Below are positions 6,633-13,625 of a stretch of 18,175 nucleotides of DNA, piece by piece; the stretch's first letter is position 1, and each line of letters begins with the position of its first letter. Source of the stretch: JAVVRI01 sp036654795 (GTDB lineage Bacteria > Bacteroidota > Bacteroidia > Bacteroidales > Tannerellaceae); contig JAVVRI010000050.1 in assembly GCA_036654795.1 (NCBI GenBank), positions 1 through 18,175 on the forward strand, given 5' to 3'. Made by a program: the position numbers and the translations under genes. The notes under the pieces are model-generated. The model made no database searches and was not told the DNA's origin. It saw only the letters and a program-made list of their open reading frames with translations.

Positions 6633-8852
6633 ATGTTGAGGCAAACTTATCTCTTATTTCTGTTGTTGGCAGCAATGCCGCTCTCTGTACTGGCAGCCGG
6701 TACTCTGGTGAAAGGCCATGTGTATGATGAAAACAACCAGCCCATCATCGGGGCAAACGTCTATTGGCAAGAGACGACCGAGGGCACTACGACCAATCTG
6801 GACGGTTACTTTGAAATAGAAACAAAAGGCTCAGTGCGCAATTTGGTAATTAGTTATATTGGCTATACCTCTTCTGTTATTTCGGTGGCAGCCACCTCCT
6901 CACCGTTGCGTATTGTGCTTAAGGGGGAAGTCGCCTTGCAGGAGGTTGTGGTTAGCGAGCGAAAGTTGGGTACGATTGCTTCCCGTACAAGCGTGTTGCA
7001 GACGCAAAAGATTACGTACGATGAGATATGTCGTGCCGCTTGTTGCAACTTGGCGGAGAGTTTTGAGACGAATCCTTCGGTGGATGTCTCGTATGCTGAC
7101 GCCGCTACCGGCGCACGCCAGATCAAGCTACTGGGATTGTCCGGCACTTACGTGCAGATGCTGACCGAGAACTATCCTAATTTCCGAGGCGCGGCTTCGC
7201 TTTACGGACTGGACTATGTACCCGGTGCTTGGATGGAGAGCATTCAAGTCTCCAAAGGAACCTCTTCGGTGAAGAATGGGTACGAAGCGCTGGCCGGTCA
7301 AATCAATGTGGAGTTTAAGAAACCCACTACGGCAGATCTCTTTTCTGTCAACGCTTTTGCCAGTGATGCCGGCCGCTATGAGGGAAATGCCGACGCTTCG
7401 TGGCATATCAATAAAAACTTGTCTACCGGACTACTTCTACATTACTCCAACGACCGCATGCAGCATGATGGGAATGACGACGGCTTCCTCGACTCACCGC
7501 TCAAGCAACAGATTAACCTGATGAATCGTTGGTATCATAAGGTGGATAATTATGTGGCGCAATATGGAGTCCGTTACTTGAACGAGAACCGTGTGGGCGG
7601 ACAGTCTACTCGCCACCATGACTTTGCCGACCCCTATCGGGTGGAGCTGAATACCAACCGCGGCGAACTTTTTACCAAACAGGCCTACATACTCAACAAT
7701 GAGAAGGTGGAAAGTTTGGCGATGATTCTCTCCGGTTCCTATCACGAGCAAAAGTCGATGTACGACCGGACAGCTTATAACATCTATCAGAACAACGTCT
7801 ATGCCAGCTTTTTGTATGAAAAGGAATTTACGCCGGCTCATAGCTTGAGCACCGGACTGAGCGTCAATTACGATGGCTTTACCGAAAACCTAACGTTGGC
7901 CGGTCGGCCGAATAGCTATGACCGTACGGAGGTTGTTCCCGGTGTTTATGCCCAATATACTTGGAACCTTAATGATAAATTGATTGTATTGGCCGGACTG
8001 CGTGCCGATTATAGTACGCTGTATGATGTATTTGTTACGCCTCGTGTGCATATTAAATACAATCCTTTCAATTGGTTTCACCTACGCGCATCGGCGGGTA
8101 AGGGTTTTCGTACACCCAATGTGTTAGCGGAAAATAACTTTTTGCTCTCCAGTAGTCGTAAAATGGTTATAGCAGACGGACTGGATCAGGAGGAGGCTTG
8201 GAATACGGGGCTTAACCTGTCCTTCTACATTCCCCTGTTTGGTAAGGAGTTGTCGCTAAGTGGCGAATGGTATTATACCAATTTCTTGAAGCAGGTTGTG
8301 GTGGATATGGATAGCGATCCGCATGCTGTTCGTTTCTATAACCTGGATGGCCGTTCTTATTCGAACAGCTTTCAGGTGGAGGCTACTTATCCTGTCTTTC
8401 GTGGCTTTTCGCTGACGGCAGCATATCGCTACACCGATGCCAAGACGGACTATCGGGACGTGGCAGGCGTAACCCGCCGACTAAAGAAACCGCTGGTGAG
8501 CGATTATAAGGGGTTGCTCACAGCCTCTTATCAAACACCACTTAAGAAATGGCAGTTCGACTTGACCGGGCAACTGAATGGCGGTGGCCGCATGCCGATT
8601 CCCGATGCCGAAAAGCCACTTTGGGAACCGGACTTTAAGGCGTATGGTGTTGTGAATGCACAGGTAACAAAATATTTCCGCCGTTGGTCGGTCTATCTGG
8701 GCGCTGAAAACCTGTTCGACTATAAGCAGCCGAACCCGATTATCGACGCTGCTAACCCGCGTGGCGACGACTTTGATGGCTCGATGGTGTGGGGGCCGGT
8801 GCATGGTCGTAAGATTTATGCCGGCATACGCTTCAACCTCAGCCGTGATTAA
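6633..8852 (+). CDS. TonB-dependent outer-membrane receptor, putative metal importer
   Basis: Predicted 739-residue outer-membrane receptor using TonB energy. Domains in order: signal peptide (1 to about 22, cleavage near LAA), carboxypeptidase-regulatory-like beta-sandwich (about 25-105, GHVYDENNQPIIGANV), plug (about 115-225) and a long 22-strand-type barrel to the C-terminus (IRFNLSRD). The plug has an unusual CRAACCN cluster (Cys133, 137, 138) followed by LAESFETNPSVDVSY and LLGLSGTYVQMLTENYP, features of a receptor subgroup I associate with neighbouring HMA proteins. Barrel loops include RHHDFADP and MQHDGNDDG, possible metal ligands. The chosen ATG begins MLRQTYLLFLLL, a proper signal peptide; an upstream GTG at 6552 would put 27 non-hydrophobic residues in front of it. 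No SusD partner is adjacent, arguing against a glycan SusC. The HMA gene follows after 34 bases. Confidence 0.88.
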   Translation: MLRQTYLLFLLLAAMPLSVLAAGTLVKGHVYDENNQPIIGANVYWQETTEGTTTNLDGYFEIETKGSVRNLVISYIGYTSSVISVAATSSPLRIVLKGEVALQEVVVSERKLGTIASRTSVLQTQKITYDEICRAACCNLAESFETNPSVDVSYADAATGARQIKLLGLSGTYVQMLTENYPNFRGAASLYGLDYVPGAWMESIQVSKGTSSVKNGYEALAGQINVEFKKPTTADLFSVNAFASDAGRYEGNADASWHINKNLSTGLLLHYSNDRMQHDGNDDGFLDSPLKQQINLMNRWYHKVDNYVAQYGVRYLNENRVGGQSTRHHDFADPYRVELNTNRGELFTKQAYILNNEKVESLAMILSGSYHEQKSMYDRTAYNIYQNNVYASFLYEKEFTPAHSLSTGLSVNYDGFTENLTLAGRPNSYDRTEVVPGVYAQYTWNLNDKLIVLAGLRADYSTLYDVFVTPRVHIKYNPFNWFHLRASAGKGFRTPNVLAENNFLLSSSRKMVIADGLDQEEAWNTGLNLSFYIPLFGKELSLSGEWYYTNFLKQVVVDMDSDPHAVRFYNLDGRSYSNSFQVEATYPVFRGFSLTAAYRYTDAKTDYRDVAGVTRRLKKPLVSDYKGLLTASYQTPLKKWQFDLTGQLNGGGRMPIPDAEKPLWEPDFKAYGVVNAQVTKYFRRWSVYLGAENLFDYKQPNPIIDAANPRGDDFDGSMVWGPVHGRKIYAGIRFNLSRD

Positions 8853-8886
8853 CAACAAATTTATTCATCCTTTAATATCAGTATGT

Positions 8887-9225
8887 ATGAAACGATTAGT
8901 AGTTCTTTTATTAAGTGCCGTCTTTGTTCTCTCGTCGGCCTACGCACAAGATGCGAAAAACAAAAAAGAGACAGTTACCTTCTTCATCCAGGCCATGGAT
9001 TGTAACAATTGCATTAAGAAGATAGAGAAGAATATCTCCTTTGAGAAGGGTGTGACGGACTTGAAATGCGACCTGACGACTCGTACTGCTGTCGTAACCT
9101 ATCGCTCGGATAAGACTTCGAAGACGAAGTTGGCTGCCGCTTTCAAAAAGATAGAGATGGACGCAGTGGCTGTAGACAATGGCGCCGGTTGTCCGGTTCC
9201 TCCTTCAAAAAAAACTACGCACTGA
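8887..9225 (+). CDS. Periplasmic heavy-metal-associated (HMA) domain protein
   Basis: The 112-residue precursor has a clear signal peptide (MKRLVVLLLSAVFVLSSAYA, cleavage before Gln21) and a single HMA fold of about 70 residues. The metal site is MDCNNC, with Cys39 and Cys42 matching the MxCxxC motif of copper chaperones and P-type ATPase domains. The downstream GVTDLKCDLTTRTAVVTY stretch fits the second and third strands. A lone Cys lies near the C-terminus in AGCPVPP. It is predicted to bind a soft metal ion in the periplasm and pass it on or buffer it. Its position 34 bases after the TonB receptor suggests it accepts metal from that import route. The open frame extends upstream to 8761, but that part overlaps the receptor and lacks a signal-like start. 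Confidence 0.87.
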   Translation: MKRLVVLLLSAVFVLSSAYAQDAKNKKETVTFFIQAMDCNNCIKKIEKNISFEKGVTDLKCDLTTRTAVVTYRSDKTSKTKLAAAFKKIEMDAVAVDNGAGCPVPPSKKTTH

Positions 9226-9261
9226 GTGCTCTGTTTTATATAGATATTCATCGGAACATCT

Positions 9262-9269
9262 TATCTTTG
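9262..9269 (+). promoter_or_regulatory. Bacteroides-type -7 promoter box upstream of the sigma-factor gene
   Basis: TATCTTTG matches TAnnTTTG exactly and is followed three bases later by the terminator hairpin. The local sequence TTATCTTTG-CA-TAGCGATA closely repeats that at 6091-6107 (TTATCTTTG-TAGCGATA). A start near 9276 would lie within the hairpin's left arm and give a leader of about 115 nt for the sigma gene. No convincing -33 element is seen. Confidence 0.45.
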
Positions 9270-9272
9270 CAT

Positions 9273-9309
9273 AGCGATACTTGTTAAAGCAGGTATCGCT
9301 ACTTTTTTT
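9273..9309 (+). terminator. Intrinsic terminator after the HMA gene
   Basis: AGCGATAC (9273-9280) and GTATCGCT (9293-9300) form a perfect 8-base stem around a 12-base loop. It is followed by AC and seven Ts (9303-9309). It lies 47 bases after the HMA stop codon and should end the Cys-rich/TonB-receptor/HMA transcript. Confidence 0.75.
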
Positions 9310-9390
9310 ATGCATAATGCAGCGTTTCTGGTAGTAATAACATCATAATATTGTATGGCTTCTCAAAGGAAGCATTCAAGGCATAGCTGA

Positions 9391-9918
9391 ATGAATGAAC
9401 AACAACTGATAGAGGGTTGTAGGAAGGGTGACAGGCGGGCTCAGCAAGAGCTTTACGAAACACATTCCCGCAAAATGATGGGCGTTTGTCTGCGTTATGT
9501 GAACGACAGGGAGACTGCCCGCGATTTATTGCAGGATGGCTTTGTAAAAGTGTTCGGTTGTATTGATGCCTATTCTGGTCTCGGTTCGTTCGAGGGCTGG
9601 ATGCGTAAGATCTTTGTAAATTGTGCGTTGGAATATCTTCGCAAATCGGATGTGCTGCGTGACGCCGCCGATTTGGATAGCACGGCGGAGTTGATGCACC
9701 CTGATAGCTCGGCATTGTCCGATCTCTCGGCGGCGGAGTTGATGAAGATGATACAGGAACTGCCGGCCGGCTTTCGTGCCGTGTTTAACCTGTTTGCCAT
9801 TGAGGGATATTCGCATAAAGAGATTGGCGAAATGCTAAACATAACGGAAAGCACCTCGCGTTCGCAGTTTACACGTGCCAAACAACTATTACAACGAAGA
9901 ATTAATGCTTTGTATTGA
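9391..9918 (+). CDS. ECF-type RNA polymerase sigma-70 factor
   Basis: The 175-residue protein has the two-domain ECF layout. Region 2 (about 19-85) includes LYETHSRKMM, ETARDLLQDGFVKVF and GSFEGWMRKIFVNCALEYLRK. Region 4 (about 117-170) includes IQELPAGFRAVFNLFAIEGYSHKEIGEMLN and a helix-turn-helix. The two are separated by a short acidic, Ser-rich linker with no region 3. It directs RNA polymerase to a dedicated set of promoters. The next gene starts 7 bases after its stop and begins with a short cytoplasmic segment plus a membrane helix, as expected for a membrane-bound regulator. Besides the box at 9262, a weaker TAATATTG (9346-9353, one mismatch to the consensus) could also start transcription. 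A small 5-bp hairpin at 9358-9373 precedes the ATG. Confidence 0.93.
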   Translation: MNEQQLIEGCRKGDRRAQQELYETHSRKMMGVCLRYVNDRETARDLLQDGFVKVFGCIDAYSGLGSFEGWMRKIFVNCALEYLRKSDVLRDAADLDSTAELMHPDSSALSDLSAAELMKMIQELPAGFRAVFNLFAIEGYSHKEIGEMLNITESTSRSQFTRAKQLLQRRINALY

Positions 9919-9925
9919 CGAGAAT

Positions 9926-11170
9926 ATGAAAGAAAAGGAAAGAGATACATGGGATGAGCAGTTCCGCAATAAGTTATACGACTTTGAAGCGGATACTACG
10001 CCGGAAGATTGGGCTGCCATTGCAGGTCGTTTGCCGCGAGGGGCGTCTGTACCTTTCCGTAGAGCATGGCGTTACGTAGCTGCGGCTGCGGTTGTCTCGT
10101 TGCTGGTCGTGACTGGTGGATACTACATGTATGATCGCGAAGCTGTATTGCCCCTAGCCCGTCAGGCGGAGCAAGAGGGGAAAGCTCTGCTTCAGGAGGT
10201 AGCTCCAGCAGCACCGGTTGTTGCTTTAGCTCCTGCCGTCAGTTCGAAAGACCGTGTTGGGCAGGCCATCGCTTACGTGCCAAAAGCAGCGAAAGCGGCT
10301 TTGCAAGCAGTAATTGCCTCCCCGGAAGCTGTCGTTCTGGTTGTGGAGGAAACGGATACTTTACCAACTGAACCGGTCGCAGTTACGAAGTCGATAGCAT
10401 CTACCGATGATGAGGCGTCTGCTTCGCCTAAAGCCCAATTGCGTGCTTTGGATACCCGTTCGCTGATTGCCGACGCCGCTCCGGTCACTTCGAAGAAGTC
10501 CGAAACGTCTGCTCGCAAATGGGGGGTAGGCATGGGTGCCGGCGGACTCTCGGCAGGAACGGACAATGCGGTAAATTCCTATATGTTCCGTAATACCCAG
10601 CTGAGGGACGATCAGTTGATGACGATGAACAGCGCCTTTTTTAACAGCGAGTTGCCCAAAACCGACATTAAGCATAAGACGCCGGTTTCTTTTGGCCTAT
10701 CCGTTAGTCGCTATCTGAATAATCGTTTCTCTGTGCAGACAGGGCTTTCCTATACTTTTCTCTCTTCGGAATGGAACACAAATGGAAGCAATTATGCTGA
10801 GACGAAGCAGAAACTCCACTATTTAGGAATTCCTGTCTCAGTATCCTATAAGATAGCAGAGTGGAACCGTTTACAGTTTTATGCTGCTGCGGGTGCTATG
10901 GCCGAAGTCAATGTGGCGGGAAAGTTGCAAACGACAGTCTTTTCAGAAGAAGAGGAACTAAGCCGTCAGAGTGAGAGCCTGCGAATGAAGGAGTGGATGT
11001 GGTCAGTAAATGCCCGTGTGGGTGCTAGCTATCCGATTATCCGCTTTGTTAGTGCTTTTGCCGAAGTAGGCGCAAGCTATTATTTTGATAATGGCAGTTC
11101 GATAGAGACAATCCGTTCCGAGAAGCCTTTCAATGTTAATTTGCAGATCGGTTTGCGTTTGGGCTTTTGA
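9926..11170 (+). CDS. Membrane-anchored protein with C-terminal outer-membrane beta-barrel-like domain; putative sigma-factor partner
   Basis: The 414-residue protein has an unusual order of parts. A charged cytoplasmic N-terminus (1-46, with KLYDFEADTTPEDWAAIAGRLP) is followed by one membrane helix (about 48-67) and an Ala/Pro/Val-rich periplasmic linker (about 70-197). The C-terminal domain (about 198-414) consists of alternating amphipathic beta strands (KWGVGMGAGGL, VSFGLSVSRYL, FSVQTGLSYTFL, FAEVGASYYFD) and ends LQIGLRLGF, as in porin-family or OMP_b-brl proteins. Coupling to an ECF sigma gene suggests the N-terminus could bind the sigma factor, but no classical ZAS or FecR motif is visible. 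I prefer the ATG at 9926, 7 bases after the sigma stop. ATG 9905 and GTG 9875 overlap the sigma gene but are possible. Similar proteins are, as I recall, common in Bacteroides beside sigma factors and lack an assigned role. Confidence 0.75.
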   Translation: MKEKERDTWDEQFRNKLYDFEADTTPEDWAAIAGRLPRGASVPFRRAWRYVAAAAVVSLLVVTGGYYMYDREAVLPLARQAEQEGKALLQEVAPAAPVVALAPAVSSKDRVGQAIAYVPKAAKAALQAVIASPEAVVLVVEETDTLPTEPVAVTKSIASTDDEASASPKAQLRALDTRSLIADAAPVTSKKSETSARKWGVGMGAGGLSAGTDNAVNSYMFRNTQLRDDQLMTMNSAFFNSELPKTDIKHKTPVSFGLSVSRYLNNRFSVQTGLSYTFLSSEWNTNGSNYAETKQKLHYLGIPVSVSYKIAEWNRLQFYAAAGAMAEVNVAGKLQTTVFSEEEELSRQSESLRMKEWMWSVNARVGASYPIIRFVSAFAEVGASYYFDNGSSIETIRSEKPFNVNLQIGLRLGF

Positions 11171-11232
11171 TGGATAAAGAAATGAAGATGTAGAATAATG
11201 TATAATATAAATAACAAAACAAAGTAGAAAAA

Positions 11233-12021
11233 ATGAAGAAATGTGTATTAGGGATGGCAGTTGCTGCTGCCGGTTTGGTCTTATTGACCTCCTGCTTAGG
11301 TTCGTCGAATAATGAGTTTACGACGACATCACCCGGTGTTGTTACCCTTGATAGTAAGACTGCTCGTATGATCGTGCAGACACGTGTTGGCGGAATTTAT
11401 GCCAAAGGGTTTGAGACATATAATGAAGGTGACTGCGTGGTAGTTAATTTTACAGTAAATCAGGACAGCCCGGAGAATGCAGAAGCATCTAAGACGGGTT
11501 ATTATTTCTCAACCTTGAACGTAGCACCCGTTGAAGTGTCGCAATATGCTATCAATCAGCATCAAGCAGATACTTCAAAGCTGTTGGTGGGTGAGAAGCC
11601 TATCATTCAAGCGATGACTCCTAACTTGGTTAATACTTATTTGTCTTATATTGAGAAAAGACTTTTCTTACCCGTTGCTTATAATGGAATCAGTGATGAG
11701 AGTCTTGCTTGGGATCTTTCATACGACCGTCAGAATATGAAGGCTGAAGAGGAAAACGGGAAACGTGTATATTCACTCTTTCTGCGTCGTCGTGTTGTAA
11801 AAGAGGGCACAAAGAAGGCTGAAGACAAAGCTGAGTTGTTAGCATTCCGCATCGGTAACTTTATTGATCAGGTAAATAGCTTGGAAAAGGCCGCCAGCAG
11901 TAAAGAATTCTATGTGAAGATTAATTATATTGATAAGATCAATGAAAAGGACTCTACCTATACTTGGGCTAAGATGGATCCTAATTTTTATATTACATTT
12001 GCAGTGCCTGCTGATAAATAA
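11233..12021 (+). CDS. NigD-like lipoprotein (copy 1)
   Basis: The 262-residue lipoprotein precursor has a hydrophobic signal ending in the lipobox LTSC, so Cys21 would be lipidated. The mature part fits the NigD-like layout: an N-terminal OB-fold-type beta region (GVVTLDSKTARMIVQT, NEGDCVVVNFTV) and a C-terminal beta-sandwich region (LSYD, GKRVYSLFLRRRV, FYVKINYID, YTWAKMD). The family name comes from the nigrescin gene cluster of Prevotella nigrescens; the molecular function is unknown. It starts 62 bases after the beta-barrel gene and ends just before a strong terminator, so it is probably the last gene of the sigma-factor unit. A paralogue follows after the terminator. Confidence 0.82.
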   Translation: MKKCVLGMAVAAAGLVLLTSCLGSSNNEFTTTSPGVVTLDSKTARMIVQTRVGGIYAKGFETYNEGDCVVVNFTVNQDSPENAEASKTGYYFSTLNVAPVEVSQYAINQHQADTSKLLVGEKPIIQAMTPNLVNTYLSYIEKRLFLPVAYNGISDESLAWDLSYDRQNMKAEEENGKRVYSLFLRRRVVKEGTKKAEDKAELLAFRIGNFIDQVNSLEKAASSKEFYVKINYIDKINEKDSTYTWAKMDPNFYITFAVPADK

Positions 12022-12041
12022 GAGCAAGCAGATCGTATATG

Positions 12042-12076
12042 GGGCGCATTCTCTTTTGGGAGGATGCGCCCTTTTT
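12042..12076 (+). terminator. Strong intrinsic terminator after NigD-like copy 1
   Basis: GGGCGCAT (12042-12049) pairs perfectly with ATGCGCCC (12064-12071). The stem extends inward (CTC 12051-12053 with GAG 12060-12062, plus a T-G wobble) to about 12 pairs, and five Ts follow (12072-12076). It separates the sigma-factor unit from the second NigD-like gene. Confidence 0.88.
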
Positions 12077-12110
12077 GGTGTGAGCGTGTATAGGGGTCTT
12101 TAACATTACA

Positions 12111-12154
12111 CAGCCTTTTTTACTACCAAAGACAGCTTTTTTTACTACCTTTGC
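12111..12154 (+). repeat. Two imperfect tandem copies of a 22-base unit spanning the copy-2 promoter
   Basis: Bases 12111-12132 and 12133-12154 align as CAGC, a C/T difference, a run of six Ts, and ACTACC. They diverge only over the last five bases (AAAGA versus TTTGC). In the second copy the tail creates the TACCTTTG promoter box. In the first copy the tail is TACCAAAG, so the box is lost. Confidence 0.75.
12146..12153 (+). promoter_or_regulatory. Bacteroides-type -7 promoter box for NigD-like copy 2
   Basis: TACCTTTG matches TAnnTTTG exactly, follows the terminator at 12042-12076, and would give a leader of about 33 nt before the ATG at 12193. There is no clear TTTG at -33; the region upstream is the T-rich tandem repeat. 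Confidence 0.6.
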
Positions 12155-12192
12155 AGAGCAATTTAATATCTTGGATAAAAAGACGGATTGAA

Positions 12193-12960
12193 ATGAAAAC
12201 AAAGAATTTATATGGAAGTTGGGTGGTAGGATTACTTTTACTAACCTCTTGTCTTGGGGATGGTGGTACGGGTATGACATTGGGTAGTCAAACTGGTGTG
12301 GTAACTCTGGTGCCGGAACAAGTTATCTGCCTGAATAACGGTGAATTAATCAGCTCGCCTGAATTTCAGAAGCAGAGTGTTTCGGATGGGGATTGCTGTC
12401 TGATAGACTATTCAGTAAACTTTGGCTCGCTGCAAAACGGCTCGGGTGATAAGGGCTATTACCTCGGAGAAATCTCCAATTATACCAATGTCAACAAATG
12501 GCCGCTGAACCCTACGCTGACCGATACTGCCCGTGTGATACTTGGCGAAAAGACCATAGCCGGCATCAATCAGCGCAATTCATACATACTGGGTAGGTTC
12601 TTTCTCTTCTCTGAACATCAGATTGACTCTACTAAAGTCACAGCCTCCTTTGATCTCTCATATGATCCGAAGCAAAAGGTGAGCGTCAACGATAAAGGTC
12701 AGCGGGTGTATAACCTTTTCCTGCGTGTGCTGATGAAGCAAGAGTCTGGCGGTTCGTTGAAGCCCGGTAGATTGATTATCCCGAATGCTTTTGCTATTCA
12801 GAAGTTTGTGGAAACTGCCGGTGCGGTTGAAAAGCAAGCGGGGGGTGAAAACCTCTATTTCTGTATTAATTATGTGAAAGGGTTCAATCGAGATACAACT
12901 GCTGTTACTTGGGCATCCTCGGATGTGTTTACTCTCACTCTGCCAAATAAAAACAACTAA
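12193..12960 (+). CDS. NigD-like lipoprotein (copy 2)
   Basis: The 255-residue lipoprotein precursor has lipobox LTSC, with Cys20 as the lipidation site. It is a diverged paralogue of the preceding NigD-like gene. Shared landmarks in order are CLG after the lipobox, GVVTL, DGDC, GYY, a GEK turn, DLSYD, G-RVYNLFLR, and an INYV...TTAVTWASSD C-terminal strand set. Function is unknown. I chose ATG 12193 because it begins MKTKN plus a hydrophobic core; the frame is open upstream to a TTG at 12151, which lies inside the promoter box. It has its own promoter and is followed by the Yip1-like gene after 38 bases. Confidence 0.82.
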   Translation: MKTKNLYGSWVVGLLLLTSCLGDGGTGMTLGSQTGVVTLVPEQVICLNNGELISSPEFQKQSVSDGDCCLIDYSVNFGSLQNGSGDKGYYLGEISNYTNVNKWPLNPTLTDTARVILGEKTIAGINQRNSYILGRFFLFSEHQIDSTKVTASFDLSYDPKQKVSVNDKGQRVYNLFLRVLMKQESGGSLKPGRLIIPNAFAIQKFVETAGAVEKQAGGENLYFCINYVKGFNRDTTAVTWASSDVFTLTLPNKNN

Positions 12961-12998
12961 GGTTCGTAGCCAGTATAGTACTAAAAGTAAAGTCGAAA

Positions 12999-13565
12999 AT
13001 GTATAAAGACATATTCAAATGGGTAATCGCTATCATATCACAGCCAGCAAAGGCTTGGGTTATGCTGACGAAAAAGGACGAAAGTGACGACGATTTTCTT
13101 TCACGATTTATCTATCCGCTGATTGGCCTGCTTACGTTGGCTGCTTTTCTCGGAGTTTTATTTACACGTAAGGAGTTTGACGTTGAGTTGGCTCTCAAGT
13201 CGTCTATTAAAACGTTGGTTTCTTCGTTCGGAGGTTTCTATTTGGCGGCCTATTTGTTGAATGAAATATGGCATAGCTTCTTTGGACGCGAGAAAGATAT
13301 GAAGCTTTGTCAGCGTTTTGTTGGTTACTCTTCGTCGCTGATGTTTGCGCTTAATATCGTGTTGATGTTGCTTCCTGAGTTTTTCTTCTTGCGCATCTTT
13401 ATCCTTTATACGCTCTATATTGTCTGGGAGGGTGCTGAGTCTTATATGGGGGTGGAGGAGTCTATCCGTTTGAAGTTTGTCGGCATAACAACTGCTATAA
13501 TTTTGCTGACGCCGATAATAATTGAACTAGTGCTTTTTCTATTGATGCCCGGTTTGCGGATATAA
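12999..13565 (+). CDS. Yip1-family integral membrane protein
   Basis: The 188-residue protein has about five predicted membrane helices (near 36-55, 68-88, 106-126, 128-146, 160-184). It opens with an amphipathic segment followed by a QPAKAWVML stretch, typical of Bacteroidota proteins assigned to the Yip1 domain (PF04893). No catalytic residues are evident and its biochemical role is unknown. The charged cluster KKDESDDDF at 25-33 lies just before the first helix. It sits between a NigD-like gene and smpB with 38- and 60-base gaps and no visible terminator, so it may be transcribed with smpB. Confidence 0.7.
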   Translation: MYKDIFKWVIAIISQPAKAWVMLTKKDESDDDFLSRFIYPLIGLLTLAAFLGVLFTRKEFDVELALKSSIKTLVSSFGGFYLAAYLLNEIWHSFFGREKDMKLCQRFVGYSSSLMFALNIVLMLLPEFFFLRIFILYTLYIVWEGAESYMGVEESIRLKFVGITTAIILLTPIIIELVLFLLMPGLRI

Positions 13566-13625
13566 ATTCCAGCACAACATGAAGCGAGTCGGTGAACAGT
13601 TGTTTCTATTAAACATTTTATTTGT

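Noticed and set aside
6633..8852. SusC-type glycan transporter of a polysaccharide utilisation locus
   Set aside because: There is no SusD homologue or glycan-degrading cluster beside it, the plug family features differ, and the neighbour is an HMA protein. The GHL10 gene upstream belongs to a different unit.
9875..9925. Earlier starts (GTG 9875, ATG 9905) for the barrel-like protein
   Set aside because: They overlap the sigma-factor coding end and add residues without matching the charged family-like N-terminus. They are not excluded, only less likely than ATG 9926.
12151..12192. Extension of NigD copy 2 to TTG 12151
   Set aside because: That TTG is part of the TACCTTTG promoter box, and ATG 12193 directly precedes the lipoprotein signal.
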